The notes below the pieces were generated by a model. It had not been told where the DNA came from and made no database searches. It was given only the letters and a program-made list of their open reading frames with translations. From Mesorhizobium sp. CU3 (GTDB lineage: Bacteria; Pseudomonadota; Alphaproteobacteria; Rhizobiales; Rhizobiaceae): a stretch of DNA of 64,000 nucleotides. Position 1 is the first letter of the stretch. Each line of letters starts with the position of its first letter. A program made the position numbers and the translations under genes. The stretch covers positions 1-64,000 of the forward strand of contig NZ_VFWX01000024.1 in assembly GCF_006442965.1 (NCBI RefSeq). Direction: 5' to 3'. Shown one piece after another: positions 1 to 8,729 of the stretch.

Positions 1-60
1 TGCAATGATCCGAAACAACGAACCTTGGAATCCAAACAGGTTCTGACAAACACAGTTGCT

Positions 61-118
61 CATCCGTCTCGGCGCTAACGCGCCGATCCACCTTCCCCCA
101 CAAGGGGGGGAAGGAAAG
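61..118. repeat. GC-rich double hairpin in the intergenic start of the window
   Basis: Two adjacent inverted repeats are visible: a short CGGCG/GCGCCG stem near 70-85 and a C-run/G-run stem (CCTTCCCCC at 91-99 pairing with GGGGGAAGG ending near 114). It lies directly downstream of the minus-strand glycosylase stop, so it may help end that transcript, but no T-tract follows. The motif resembles dispersed rhizobial intergenic repeats. Bases 1-60 hold nothing I can recognise. Confidence 0.45.
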
Positions 119-120
119 GC

Positions 121-1056
121 TCACGCCAGCCCCCTCAGCTTCGCCTTGACCTCGAGAAAATCGCGCCAAGCCAGCTTCTTGTGCGCCGGCGTCCGCAAGA
201 GATAGGCCGGGTGCAGCGTCGGCATCGCCGGAATGGCGGTGCCGGATGCCGTCGTGTGCACCCGCCAGTTGCCGCGCAGCCTGAGGATACCTTCGGTCGT
301 GTTGAGCAGCGTCTTGGCCGACGGCCCGCCGAGATTGACCAGCACCTTTGGATTGACCAACTCGATCTGCCTTTCGATGAACGGCCGGCAGATTTCGGTC
401 TCGTGCGGCGTCGGCGTACGGTTGCCCGGCGGCCGCCAGGGAATGATGTTGGCGATATAGGCCGAGCTGCGGTCGAGGCCGATCGCGGCAAGCATGCGGT
501 CGAGCAGACGGCCCGAGCGGCCGACGAAGGGCAGGCCTTCAAGATCCTCGTCGCGGCCGGGCGCCTCGCCGACCAACATGAGGTCGGCATTGGGATTGCC
601 GTCGGCGAAGACCAGGTTCTTGGCGGTGAATTTGAGGTTGCAGCCGTCGAATGCGGCCATGTGCTGGCGCAACTCGTCAAGCGTCGCGGCACTTGCCGCC
701 AGTTGCCTGGCCAGCAGCGCCTGCGCCTCGTCGGGAACGGCGGCGGTCGCCGGCATGCGCGTCGGCGCGTCCGGGACGCTGCTGGCATCGATACCGGATG
801 GCGGCGCTGGCGGGTTGGGTGTCTCGGCTCGCGCCGGCGCCTGCTCGGGTGCCGGGCGGCTATCTTCGCGGCGCGGCGCTGCGGCCGCGCGCTCGGCGGG
901 ATTGCGTTCGCCCGGCCCGCGCACAGCCGGCCTTGCCGCCGGTTCGGCAAAGCGGTTGATCGGCGCGTCCTCGAGCGCGTCGTCTACGCCGGCGCTGGCA
1001 TAGAAGGCAAGCAGCTCGGCGATCTCGGCTGGGATGCTGGGGGAGGCGGCAGTCAT
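121..1056 (-). CDS. uracil-DNA glycosylase, family-4-like
   Basis: Predicted to excise uracil (deaminated cytosine) from DNA as the first step of base excision repair. The 311-residue product has a low-complexity Pro/Ala-rich N-terminal region (about residues 1-110) and a C-terminal UDG fold with the GEAPG active-site loop near residue 164, a GLPFVGRSG stretch, WRPPGNRTPTP, and the HPAYLLR motif near 281. Classic family-4 enzymes bind a 4Fe-4S cluster through four cysteines; here only two fitting cysteines are seen (in DGCNLKF and EICRPF), so the cluster may be absent. The N-terminal extension is longer than in typical family members. A second, unrelated-family UDG lies at 43435-44109. Confidence 0.9.
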   Translation of the reverse strand: MTAASPSIPAEIAELLAFYASAGVDDALEDAPINRFAEPAARPAVRGPGERNPAERAAAAPRREDSRPAPEQAPARAETPNPPAPPSGIDASSVPDAPTRMPATAAVPDEAQALLARQLAASAATLDELRQHMAAFDGCNLKFTAKNLVFADGNPNADLMLVGEAPGRDEDLEGLPFVGRSGRLLDRMLAAIGLDRSSAYIANIIPWRPPGNRTPTPHETEICRPFIERQIELVNPKVLVNLGGPSAKTLLNTTEGILRLRGNWRVHTTASGTAIPAMPTLHPAYLLRTPAHKKLAWRDFLEVKAKLRGLA

Positions 1057-1095
1057 GGCGCCACCATGGTCGGCGCTGCGCCGATTTGCAACCTA

Positions 1096-1677
1096 CTAGC
1101 CCGTCGGAATCCTCGGATCCTGCACGATGTAAAAGGTCCAGCGAGGTGTGTAGTCGGTGATCAGGAAATCGAAGGTCGCCGTCTTCAGCGGGTCGACCTT
1201 GCCGTTCTTGAACAGCAACTGGTCATATGGCTCGAACCGCCGGTCGAAATCGGCGAAATTGCTCGACCAGATGTTGTCTGGCGTCTTGTTGCGCTGGTCG
1301 AAGGACAGGCCGTCGCCGAACACGCTCGGCTGGTCGAGGATTTCCTGCAGCTCGAACTGGAACTCCACCCAGGGCAGGGCGCTGTTGTTCAGTACATCGA
1401 TGCGCATATACATTACGCCGTTGGCGACTTCGCCGGCCTTGCCGAAGGGCTCGATCGGCTTGGTAGCGCGGATGGTCAGCGTCACCGGCGTCGCCGTGTT
1501 CAGCTCCTCCTTGATGACCAGCGGGTCTTCCTTGGTTCCGATGCCGGACACGCCGGTGATGCGGAAGCCGCCGAGCTCATCAGAGAAGGAATAGGCACCG
1601 GTCGGCCAGACTTTCTGCGGATCGGCCTGCGCAGGTAGGGTCAGAAAGAGGACCGGAAGAACCGCGCGCCAAGCCAT
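1096..1677 (-). CDS. conserved secreted protein of unknown function
   Basis: Unknown function. I choose the internal ATG at 1677 because it directly precedes a signal peptide (MAWRAVLPVLFLTLPAQA, then DPQK); an upstream in-frame start at 1734 would add 19 residues before it. The mature part of about 175 residues is rich in beta-strand-like sequence, has no cysteines and no catalytic motif I recognise, and ends in DYTPRWTFYIVQDPRIPTG. Likely periplasmic. It reads the same way as the glycosylase gene, 39 bases upstream of it, and is divergent from the ETF-QO gene. Confidence 0.65.
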   Translation of the reverse strand: MAWRAVLPVLFLTLPAQADPQKVWPTGAYSFSDELGGFRITGVSGIGTKEDPLVIKEELNTATPVTLTIRATKPIEPFGKAGEVANGVMYMRIDVLNNSALPWVEFQFELQEILDQPSVFGDGLSFDQRNKTPDNIWSSNFADFDRRFEPYDQLLFKNGKVDPLKTATFDFLITDYTPRWTFYIVQDPRIPTG

Positions 1678-1974
1678 GCCGGGCGTGAAGGATAAGCGCT
1701 TCGATGGAAAGCCGGACGGCTCTGGACTGCGCATGGCGTGAAGTATTGCCGATAACCAAGCCGCCGAACAATTAAAAACATGCGCTCGCGGTCTGGCCTT
1801 CCAACCGGTCGGCCCTGGTCCATGCCTGGCCAGGAGACCATTTCGTAGGAAAACCGCGACTTTTTGTCGAAATCGGCGTTGTCACGTCAGCGCCGGTTTC
1901 GCGTCGCGAATTGATGCGCTATGCAGCGCATGAGCCAGCACAATGCGAGAATGCGGCAAGCCAACGAGGGGTCG

Positions 1975-3654
1975 ATGAGCGATATCGAACGCGAAAGCAT
2001 GGAATTCGACGTGGTGATCGTCGGCGCCGGTCCCGCCGGCCTTGCCGCCGCCATCCGTCTGAAGCAGCTCAACCCCGACCTGTCCGTCGTCGTCCTGGAA
2101 AAGGGCGGCGAGGTCGGCGCCCATATCCTGTCGGGCGCCGTCGTCGATCCGATCGGCATTGACCGCCTGCTGCCCGGCTGGCGCGAGGAAAGCGACCATC
2201 CGTTCAAGACGCCGGTCACCGCCGACCATTTCCTGGTGCTCGGGCCGGCCGGCTCGTTCCGCCTGCCCAATTTCCTGATGCCGCCGCTGATGAACAATCA
2301 CGGCAATTACATCGTCTCGCTCGGCAATGTCTGCCGCTGGCTGGCGACCAAGGCCGAGGCGCTCGGCGTCGAGATCTATCCGGGCTTCGCCGCGGCGAGC
2401 CTGGTCTACAACGAGGCCGGCGCCGTCACCGGCGTCATCACCGGCGACATGGGCGTCGAGAAGGATGGAACGCATGGCCCGGCCTACGCGCCCGGCATGG
2501 CGCTGATGGGGAAATATGTGCTGATCGGCGAAGGCGCGCGGGGTTCGCTCGCCAAGCAACTGATCGCCAAATACCAGCTGGCCGACGGCCGCGAGCCGGC
2601 GAAATTCGGCATCGGCCTCAAGGAGCTCTGGCAAGTCAAGCCGGAGAACCACAAGTTGGGCCTCGTGCAGCATTCCTTCGGCTGGCCGCTCGACATGAAG
2701 ACCGGCGGCGGCTCCTTCCTCTACCACCTCGAAGACAACCAGGTGGCAGTCGGCTTCGTGCTGCACCTCAACTACAAGAATCCCTATCTTTCGCCCTTCG
2801 AGGAATTCCAGCGCTTCAAGACGCATCCGGCGATCGCCGGCACCTTCGAGGGCGCCAAGCGCATCGGCTACGGCGCGCGCGCCATCACCGAGGGCGGCTG
2901 GCAGTCGGTGCCGAAGCTCTCGTTCCCGGGCGGCGTGCTGATGGGTTGCTCGGCCGGCTTCGTCAACGTGCCGCGCATCAAGGGCTCGCACAATGCGGTA
3001 CTGTCCGGCATGCTTGCCGCCGAGCATGTTGCTGAAGCCATCGGCGCCGGCCGCGCCAATGACGAGCTCGCTTCCTATGAGGAAGCCTGGCGCGGCAGCG
3101 ACATCGGCAAGGACCTGAAGAAGGTGCGCAACGTCAAGCCGCTCTGGTCGCGCTTCGGCACCATCGTCGGCGTCGGCATCGGTGGTCTCGACATGTGGCT
3201 GAACACGCTGTTCGGCTTCTCGCCCTTCGGCACGTTGAAGCACGGCAAGGCCGACTATGCGGCGCTTGAGCCGGCATCGAAGCATAGCAAGATCGCCTAT
3301 CCGAAGCCGGACGGCGTGCTGACCTTCGACCGTCTCTCCTCGGTGTTTTTGTCCAACACCAACCACGAGGAAAACGAGCCGACCCACCTGGTCGTCGGCG
3401 ACATGGCGCTGCAGCAGCGCTCCGAGCACGACGTCTTTGCCGGGCCGTCGACCCGCTATTGCCCGGCCGGCGTCTATGAGTGGGTGGACAAGGACGGCAA
3501 CGCCGCCGCCGATCCGTCGGCCAAGGATGTGCGCTTCGTCATCAACGCGCAGAACTGCGTCCACTGCAAGACCTGCGACATCAAGGACCCGAACCAGAAC
3601 ATCAACTGGGTGCCGCCACAAGGCGGCGAAGGCCCGGTCTACCAGGGCATGTAG
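1975..3654 (+). CDS. electron transfer flavoprotein-ubiquinone oxidoreductase (ETF-QO)
   Basis: Membrane-associated flavoprotein/iron-sulfur enzyme that passes electrons from reduced ETF (fed by acyl-CoA dehydrogenases) to ubiquinone. The N-terminus carries the FAD dinucleotide motif VIVGAGPAGLAAA; the C-terminus carries the 4Fe-4S cysteines (YCPAGVYEW and NCVHCKTCDIKDPNQN). Length of 559 residues fits the family. I start at 1975 rather than the in-frame ATG at 1921 because GAGGGG lies six bases upstream and the FAD fold then begins at the usual distance. It would accept electrons from the isovaleryl-CoA dehydrogenase encoded at 17010-18173. Its last codons and stop are partly duplicated downstream (3701-3769). 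Confidence 0.96.
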   Translation: MSDIERESMEFDVVIVGAGPAGLAAAIRLKQLNPDLSVVVLEKGGEVGAHILSGAVVDPIGIDRLLPGWREESDHPFKTPVTADHFLVLGPAGSFRLPNFLMPPLMNNHGNYIVSLGNVCRWLATKAEALGVEIYPGFAAASLVYNEAGAVTGVITGDMGVEKDGTHGPAYAPGMALMGKYVLIGEGARGSLAKQLIAKYQLADGREPAKFGIGLKELWQVKPENHKLGLVQHSFGWPLDMKTGGGSFLYHLEDNQVAVGFVLHLNYKNPYLSPFEEFQRFKTHPAIAGTFEGAKRIGYGARAITEGGWQSVPKLSFPGGVLMGCSAGFVNVPRIKGSHNAVLSGMLAAEHVAEAIGAGRANDELASYEEAWRGSDIGKDLKKVRNVKPLWSRFGTIVGVGIGGLDMWLNTLFGFSPFGTLKHGKADYAALEPASKHSKIAYPKPDGVLTFDRLSSVFLSNTNHEENEPTHLVVGDMALQQRSEHDVFAGPSTRYCPAGVYEWVDKDGNAAADPSAKDVRFVINAQNCVHCKTCDIKDPNQNINWVPPQGGEGPVYQGM

Positions 3655-3769
3655 GCGGCACTGCGAAATGGGCCGTCTCGAACGCCGTCAGGAAAATGCC
3701 GGCGAAGGCCCGGTCTCACCAGGGCATGTAGGCGGCACTACCAAACCGGGCCGTCTCGACCGCCGTTAG
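3625..3769. repeat. tandem duplication of the ETF-QO gene 3' end
   Basis: About 66 bases starting at 3625 (the last eight ETF-QO codons, the stop and the first 30-odd bases after it) recur with few differences at 3701-3769. The second copy repeats GGCGAAGGCCCGGTCT, one inserted C, then CACCAGGGCATGTAGGCGG, and a similar GGGCCGTCTCGA segment. No gene is formed by the second copy. Confidence 0.85.
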
Positions 3770-3879
3770 ATGACCATTCCGCGGTTTCTGTCCCGCGGCC
3801 CGTTAACGGCGTCAGGTGCTCAAGCTTGAAATTGCAGCTGGCTTATAGTTCCTTCTCTGCGGATAGGGAGCAAGTGGCC

Positions 3880-4482
3880 ATGCGCCTGGCGGTTCTTACA
3901 TGCCTCGTCATGCTCGGCGGCCTTTGTGGCGTCGCTCCGGAGGCCTTAGCCGGCACCAAGGTGGTGGTCACGACGCGCAGCTACGACATCGCCGGCACGA
4001 CGGGCGCCGCCCTGGTCGAGGCGATGAACCGCCAAGGCCCCAAGCACGGCTTCATGACCCGCGCCATCGCCGACACCGCCTATGCGGTGAACTGGAACCT
4101 CGACGTGGATCGCGACGGCGGCGTCTGCAGATTGCGGGGCGCCGAAGGAACGATGGAACTCACCTACACCTTTCCCCGCCTGGCTTCGCCGCCGACAGCC
4201 AGGCTCGAGCGGCGCTGGCGGCGCTTCCTCGCCGGCGTCTACGCTCACGAGCACCATCACGGCCGCATTGCCAAGGCCATGATGCGCGCCACCGAAAGAT
4301 CCATTGCCGGCTTGGCGCTTCCCGACAACTGGTTCTGCACCGCCACCCATCGCGAAGCCAGGCGCCGGATCGACGCCGTCTACGCGCAATATGAAGCGAA
4401 ACAGAACGCCTTTGATGCACGCGAGCATCGCGACGGCGGCCATGTCGACCATCTTGTTCACGCGTTGATCGGGAAGAACTGA
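3880..4482 (+). CDS. DUF922 family secreted putative metalloprotease
   Basis: A 200-residue protein with a signal peptide (MRLAVLTCLVMLGGLCGVAPEALA) followed by a DUF922-type domain. The segment YAHEHHHGRIAKAM contains an HExxH-type arrangement (HEHHH), the expected zinc site of this putative periplasmic protease family; whether it is catalytic here is not known. Two cysteines (CRLRG and FCTATH) could form a disulfide. I choose ATG 3880 because GGGAG sits about nine bases upstream and the signal peptide starts there; an in-frame start at 3826 would precede it. It stands alone between the ETF-QO gene and a convergent nuclease-like gene. Confidence 0.75.
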   Translation: MRLAVLTCLVMLGGLCGVAPEALAGTKVVVTTRSYDIAGTTGAALVEAMNRQGPKHGFMTRAIADTAYAVNWNLDVDRDGGVCRLRGAEGTMELTYTFPRLASPPTARLERRWRRFLAGVYAHEHHHGRIAKAMMRATERSIAGLALPDNWFCTATHREARRRIDAVYAQYEAKQNAFDAREHRDGGHVDHLVHALIGKN

Positions 4483-4489
4483 GAGGCGT

Positions 4490-4594
4490 TAAAGCAGTTC
4501 CAGGAAAAGTGTGATCGGTTTTCCGCCCGGAACTGCGTAAAAACAAAGAGATAGAGCGGTTCGCCGTTTCCGTGAAATGGTGAAACGCTCTAGT
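4490..4594. repeat. rhizobial intergenic repeat, family A
   Basis: A mosaic of short inverted segments (CAGTTCC...GGAACTG; GCGTTTCACCATTTC-like end) with the hallmark AAAACAAAGAGATAGAGCGG. A related copy in the opposite orientation is at about 23975-24045. Such short palindromic elements are common between rhizobial genes. It sits between the 3' ends of two convergent genes. Confidence 0.7.
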
Positions 4595-5604
4595 CAACCG
4601 CGCGGCTTGCCGACCGCCTCGTTGGCGGCCAGCGCCGATTGATGCTCCTCTTCGGGCGGCTTGTCGTCCGGCCGCAGTGTGAACTCGACCAGCACCGGCA
4701 GGTGGTCGGAGCCGGAGTCTTCCAGCCGGGTCGACGACAGGATCGTCACGCCGCCCTTGCTGAACACCTGGTCGATCGGCAGTCCGGCATAGCGTCGCAG
4801 GAAATCGGGCAGCGTGCGGTGGATCCAGGTCGGGCCGGCCGACGGCATCGGCGTCAGCCCGCCGAGCCGCGCCACACGCCGCACCGCGGCGCTCCACGGC
4901 ACAGCGTTGCAGTCGCCGGCCATGATCGCGGTTTCGCCAAGTGCCGCCAGCGGCTGCGCCAGCTCGCCGATCTGCCAGTACTGCTCCCTCGGCCACGGCC
5001 AACTCAGATGGATCGCCGCGACATCGACGGGAACGCCGCCGAAGTCGATCGTGGCGGTCGCCATCGCCCCGCGCGGTTCGCAATGCGGCGCCGTGCCGGC
5101 GGCAAACGGCCGGCGCGACAGGAGCGCCACGCCGAAAACGCCGTTGGGGTAGTCGCACAGGATGCGATAGGGGTAGGCGTCCTTGATATAGCCGAGCTCC
5201 GTCGCCCACATCCCCGACACTTCGTCGAGCGTGATGACGTCGGGATTGGTGCGGCCGATCAGCGACAGCACTTTCTTCGGCGTCGGATTGTTGAAGCGCA
5301 AATTCATCTGCAGCAGGCTGTAGACGATGCGGTCGGCGGGTTTGGCGACCGCTTCCTGCGACGGCAATCTGGGCAGTGCGCTCATCGTGGTGACGAAGCA
5401 GCAGACGGCGAAGATCAGCGCCGCGACCGCCTGCAGCCGGTAGGAGCCGGCAAGCAGCGGCAGCGCCAGAAGCACCGTCAGCACGCTCAGATGCATGCGG
5501 AAATGCGAGAAGGAATCAAAAGCCGGATGCAGCGCGCCGAAAAAGCCGGCGAGCAGCGCGGCCGAGCACGCCATCGTCGCCAGGAATGTCAGTTGAGCCA
5601 TCAT
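4594..5604 (-). CDS. endonuclease/exonuclease/phosphatase family protein with N-terminal membrane segments
   Basis: The 336-residue product begins with about three hydrophobic segments (residues 5-90), followed by an EEP fold with the expected pieces: LLQMNLRFNN, DVITLDEVSG (catalytic Glu), VAAIHLSWPWP, MAGDCNAVPWSA (Asp/Asn pair) and the C-terminal SGSDHLPVLVEF (Asp-His). This architecture matches membrane-anchored EEP proteins of rhizobia; the substrate (nucleic acid, phosphodiester or lipid) is unknown. Start at the ATG-ATG pair 5604/5601 removes a poorly supported nine-residue extension. Confidence 0.85.
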   Translation of the reverse strand: MMAQLTFLATMACSAALLAGFFGALHPAFDSFSHFRMHLSVLTVLLALPLLAGSYRLQAVAALIFAVCCFVTTMSALPRLPSQEAVAKPADRIVYSLLQMNLRFNNPTPKKVLSLIGRTNPDVITLDEVSGMWATELGYIKDAYPYRILCDYPNGVFGVALLSRRPFAAGTAPHCEPRGAMATATIDFGGVPVDVAAIHLSWPWPREQYWQIGELAQPLAALGETAIMAGDCNAVPWSAAVRRVARLGGLTPMPSAGPTWIHRTLPDFLRRYAGLPIDQVFSKGGVTILSSTRLEDSGSDHLPVLVEFTLRPDDKPPEEEHQSALAANEAVGKPRG

Positions 5605-5729
5605 GCTCGAGCGCGCACCGCCTGTTGTCATCCTGTTGCCCCGGCAATCCGTCCGGATCGCTTATCGGCCAAATTGCGGCTCAAGCAAGACTACCGATCG
5701 CCTCGCCGGCATCGGCAGCGTTGAGCAGC

Positions 5730-7232
5730 CTACTGGAAGGCCGTCTCGGAAAAACTTCTGAGCTTGCGCGAATGCAGCCGCTCCATCGGCATTTCGGCGA
5801 GCTTTTCCATCGCCCTGATGCCTATGGTGAGATGCTGCGCCACCTGCCGCTTGTAGAACTCGGTCGCCATGCCGGGCAGCTTCAATTCGCCATGCAGCGG
5901 CTTGTCGGAGACGCACAGCAGCGTGCCGTAGGGCACGCGGAAGCGAAAGCCGTTGGCGGCGATGGTGGCCGATTCCATGTCGAGCGCGATGGCGCGCGAT
6001 TGCGACAGCCGTTGCACCGGGCCGCGCTGGTCGCGCAGCTCCCAGTTGCGGTTGTCGATGGTAGCAACGGTGCCGGTGCGCATGATGCGCTTCAGATCAT
6101 AGCCGGAAAGGCCCGTCACCTCGGCGACGGCCTCCTGCAAGGCCACCTGGATCTCGGCCAGCGGCGGGATCGGCACCCAGACCGGCAAATCGTCGTCCAG
6201 CACATGGTCCTCGCGCACATAGGCATGCGCCAGCACATAGTCGCCCAGCGCCTGCGTGTTGCGCAGCCCGGCGCAGTGGCCGAGCATCAGCCAGGCATGC
6301 GGCCGCAGCACCGCGATATGGTCGGTGATCGTCTTGGCGTTGGACGGGCCGACTCCGATATTGACCATGGTGATGCCGCCATGGCCGGGCTTCTTCAAAT
6401 GATAGGCCGGCATCTGCGGAAGCCGCGGCGGCGGCGCGCCTTCGCTCGGTGCGGTTGCGCCTGCCTTGGTCACCACATTGCCCGGTTCGACGAATTCCGA
6501 GTAACCGCCACCGCCCTTTGCCATCAGGTCGCGGGCCCGCGCCACGAACTCGTCGATGTAGAACTGGTAGTTGGTGAACAGCACGAAATTCTGGAAATGC
6601 TGCGGGCTGGTCGCTGTGTAATGCGTCATGCGGTGCAGCGAATAATCGATGCGCTGCGCGGTGAACGGCGCCAGCGGCCGCGGCTCGCCGAACGCCACTT
6701 CGAAAGTACCGTTGGCGATCTGGTCGTCGGTGCCGTCGAGGTCCGGCACGTCGAACAGGTCACGGATCGGCCGCTTGATGCGCTCGGCCGCCGCGCCGTC
6801 GACATAGGTGCCTTCAAGGAAGGCGAAATGCAGCGGGATCGGCGTGGTCGATTCCGACACAGTCACCGTCACGCCGTGGTTGCGCATGATGAGGCGAAGC
6901 TGCTCGATCAGGTAATTCTCGAACAGCAGCGGCTGGGTGATCGTGGTCGAAAAATTGCCCGGCGTCGGCATGTGGCCGTAGGCCTGGCGGGAATCGACCT
7001 GGCTGAACGAGGTCGTGGTGACGCTGATCTGCGGGTAGAAGGCCCGGTAGCGCTTGCTCTCATCGCCGCCCGCGGCAAGGGCCGCGAAGGAGTCGCGCAG
7101 GAATTTGGTGTTGCGGTCGTAGAGCGTTTGCAGTGCCGCGACGGCCTTTTTGGCGTCGTGGAAATCCTGCCTGCCGAAAGGCTCCGGCATGACGACCGAT
7201 TCGATGGCTTGGGGATAGATTCGCTTTTCCAT
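5730..7232 (-). CDS. amn: AMP nucleosidase
   Basis: Hydrolyses AMP to adenine and ribose-5-phosphate in purine salvage. The 500-residue length and the two-part layout fit bacterial Amn: an N-terminal regulatory domain (residues 1 to about 230, including FPQ-like strand FYPQISVTTTSFSQVD and TTPIPLHFAFLEGTYV) and a C-terminal nucleoside phosphorylase fold with GGITMVNIGVGPSNAKT, GHCAGLRNTQ, and the ALDMESATIAANGFRFRVPYG segment holding the catalytic Glu/Asp region. It is a single gene convergent with nothing close; the nearest upstream feature is a small ORF on the same strand. Confidence 0.95.
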   Translation of the reverse strand: MEKRIYPQAIESVVMPEPFGRQDFHDAKKAVAALQTLYDRNTKFLRDSFAALAAGGDESKRYRAFYPQISVTTTSFSQVDSRQAYGHMPTPGNFSTTITQPLLFENYLIEQLRLIMRNHGVTVTVSESTTPIPLHFAFLEGTYVDGAAAERIKRPIRDLFDVPDLDGTDDQIANGTFEVAFGEPRPLAPFTAQRIDYSLHRMTHYTATSPQHFQNFVLFTNYQFYIDEFVARARDLMAKGGGGYSEFVEPGNVVTKAGATAPSEGAPPPRLPQMPAYHLKKPGHGGITMVNIGVGPSNAKTITDHIAVLRPHAWLMLGHCAGLRNTQALGDYVLAHAYVREDHVLDDDLPVWVPIPPLAEIQVALQEAVAEVTGLSGYDLKRIMRTGTVATIDNRNWELRDQRGPVQRLSQSRAIALDMESATIAANGFRFRVPYGTLLCVSDKPLHGELKLPGMATEFYKRQVAQHLTIGIRAMEKLAEMPMERLHSRKLRSFSETAFQ

Positions 7233-7367
7233 GGCTCAATATAGAGATTTGGAAGAGCGGTTGGGAGAGGGAGACGGAGCCGCGAGAGCCTGTAGCGGCG
7301 ATTTTCTTCGGACGTGTTTAAGGTGCATGCGGATCCAGGCCGGTTTGGCCTGACGCCCTTATGGAAC

Positions 7368-7571
7368 CTATAGAGACTGCCCACGCTGCAGGCTGACCAG
7401 CAGCACAAAGCCCACGCTCCTGTTCTTATGCGCTGGCGCTTCGATCCGGTGGCCGGTGTCGGCGCGCATCATCGGCATTGCCAGCACCGGAACGGCGAGC
7501 AGCATCAGGATGAGCGTCGCCCGCGGCAGAAGCCGGAGGCCTTTCTTTGCGAGTGTGGCGATGCGGTTCAT
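7368..7571 (-). CDS. small membrane or secreted protein, 67 aa
   Basis: Unknown. The sequence has a basic N-terminus, one hydrophobic segment (ATLILMLLAVPVLAMPMM) that could be a signal peptide or a single membrane anchor, and a short basic tail. A weak purine-rich AGGGACG precedes the start by about 11 bases. It lies just downstream of a second small secreted ORF on the same strand, and the two may be co-transcribed. Could still be a non-coding stretch. Confidence 0.4.
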   Translation of the reverse strand: MNRIATLAKKGLRLLPRATLILMLLAVPVLAMPMMRADTGHRIEAPAHKNRSVGFVLLVSLQRGQSL

Positions 7572-7604
7572 TGTCGTGACGTCCCTGTTTTCAGCTTGGT
7601 CGTT

Positions 7605-7757
7605 TCAGCGGTTGAATTGGTTCACGCAGTTGAGACGGCAGGCGCCGGCCGCCTCCCAAGGGCGGTCCGCATGCCCGGCTTCCGCCACCAGAATGGCGAA
7701 GCCCATGCCGAACAGGCTCATCAGCAGGCAGACGATGGTGAAGCGACGGGCAAGCAT
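7605..7757 (-). CDS. small secreted protein, 50 aa
   Basis: Starts at the ATG at 7757, which has a strong AAGGAGAG ribosome site five bases upstream; an upstream in-frame start at 7790 lacks one. The product is a 25-residue hydrophobic leader (MLARRFTIVCLLMSLFGMGF...) and a short mature part with two cysteines in CRLNCVNQ. Function unknown. The good ribosome site makes translation likely. Confidence 0.55.
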   Translation of the reverse strand: MLARRFTIVCLLMSLFGMGFAILVAEAGHADRPWEAAGACRLNCVNQFNR

Positions 7758-7954
7758 GTCTCTCTCCTTCAATGCGGGAGAGAATGCCAAAACGGCTCTG
7801 AACCGGTTCTGAGACCGGCATTCATCTGCGGTTCAAAATGGTTGATGGGGTTTTGCGCGCACCCAATTGCCGGCGGACGGTGCCGCGAAGCAATGTCGCG
7901 CCAAAAGAAAACGGGGCCGCTTGGGCCCCGTTCGGATCGTCGACTTTTCAGGGC

Positions 7955-8296
7955 TCAGAGCTTGTGCCAGGTCTGGCTCTTGCAGATCAGGCCGCCGAGC
8001 ACGCAGCCGCTCATCTTCAGCGAGGTGCCCGACAGCGTCGCCTTGCCGGAATAGGTCTTGTCGTTCGCCGGGTCGGTGATTTGGCCGGTGTATTTGTTGT
8101 CGCCGGCCGCTTTCAGCGAACCGATGGTCTTGCCCGCATACTTGCCGCTCTTCAGCGTGATGGAGAAAGAACCGCTGCCGCCGATCGCCGCGGTATCGCC
8201 GGCCTGCGTCTTCCAATTGCCCTCGATCGGGTCGGCCCATGCGGAGCCTGCCATGACCAGTGTGGCCGCCAAGGCCAGGCTTACTTTTCGAAACAT
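7955..8296 (-). CDS. DUF2147-type secreted protein
   Basis: A 113-residue protein with a signal peptide (MFRKVSLALAATLVMAGSAWA) and a mature domain beginning DPIEGNWKT and containing SITLKSGKYAGKTIG and MSGCVLGGLICKSQTW, the pattern of DUF2147 proteins, small periplasmic lipocalin-like proteins of unknown role. The start at 8296 is supported by GGGAGG seven bases upstream; the long open frame reaching 8551 is not used. Two cysteines near the C-terminus may pair. Confidence 0.75.
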   Translation of the reverse strand: MFRKVSLALAATLVMAGSAWADPIEGNWKTQAGDTAAIGGSGSFSITLKSGKYAGKTIGSLKAAGDNKYTGQITDPANDKTYSGKATLSGTSLKMSGCVLGGLICKSQTWHKL

Positions 8297-8729
8297 GTCT
8301 GTCCTCCCTGTAGGTTCCAGCGGGGCAAGATCCGCCCTTTTGCCCCTTACGCAAACGTAAGCTAATCCAGCTCCCGCGAAAACAAAAGCGGTGCCGCCAC
8401 GGAAGGTTGCAAGGATTTTGGCCGCGCCGGCCGCCGAAAATGAACGGGTGGCGAAAAAGGCTTCGGTTTCCGTGGTTAGCGAAATCTTCATTCCGGCCTT
8501 TCGCATTTTCATCGAATTTGACGAAAAACCGCGCAATCGCTGGATTCCCATGCTTAACGGATTTCTGCGTTTACCTCTTGTTTTAGCTTTGTTTTCTTCA
8601 AATTAAGCACGCCATTTAACGACGGATTCAAGGCCAGCCGTCATTCTCGAAAGCATCGAAAGAGCGGCCCGTCCCAAGCGAAAACAGGGGAAAAAGGAGG
8701 CAGCTCTCGGGAGCTGACAGGGGATTGAA
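8297..8729. other. 433-base divergent intergenic region
   Basis: Separates the divergent DUF2147 and Sel1-like genes. It holds a perfect inverted repeat CTTACG-CAAA-CGTAAG at 8346-8361, 50 bases upstream of the DUF2147 start (possible operator), and a CAGCTC-TCGG-GAGCTG hairpin at 8701-8716 just ahead of the Sel1-like gene. The middle (about 8480-8610) is AT-richer than its surroundings and may hold promoters; no gene is supported. Confidence 0.5.

Noticed and set aside
181..1638. 485-codon open frame on the plus strand opposite the UDG and secreted-protein genes
   Set aside because: Arg/Gly/Ala-rich shadow of two well-supported minus-strand genes; no recognisable motifs and spans their intergenic gap.
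1882..3621. 579-codon minus-strand frame opposite the ETF-QO gene
   Set aside because: Composition is typical of an antisense frame of a high-GC gene; the plus strand has all ETF-QO motifs.
5586..7244. 552-codon plus-strand frame opposite amn
   Set aside because: Rich in His/Arg with no domain; a shadow of the AMP nucleosidase gene.
8391..8606. 71-codon ORF in the divergent gap
   Set aside because: No ribosome site, no coding bias, and it covers the likely promoter region.
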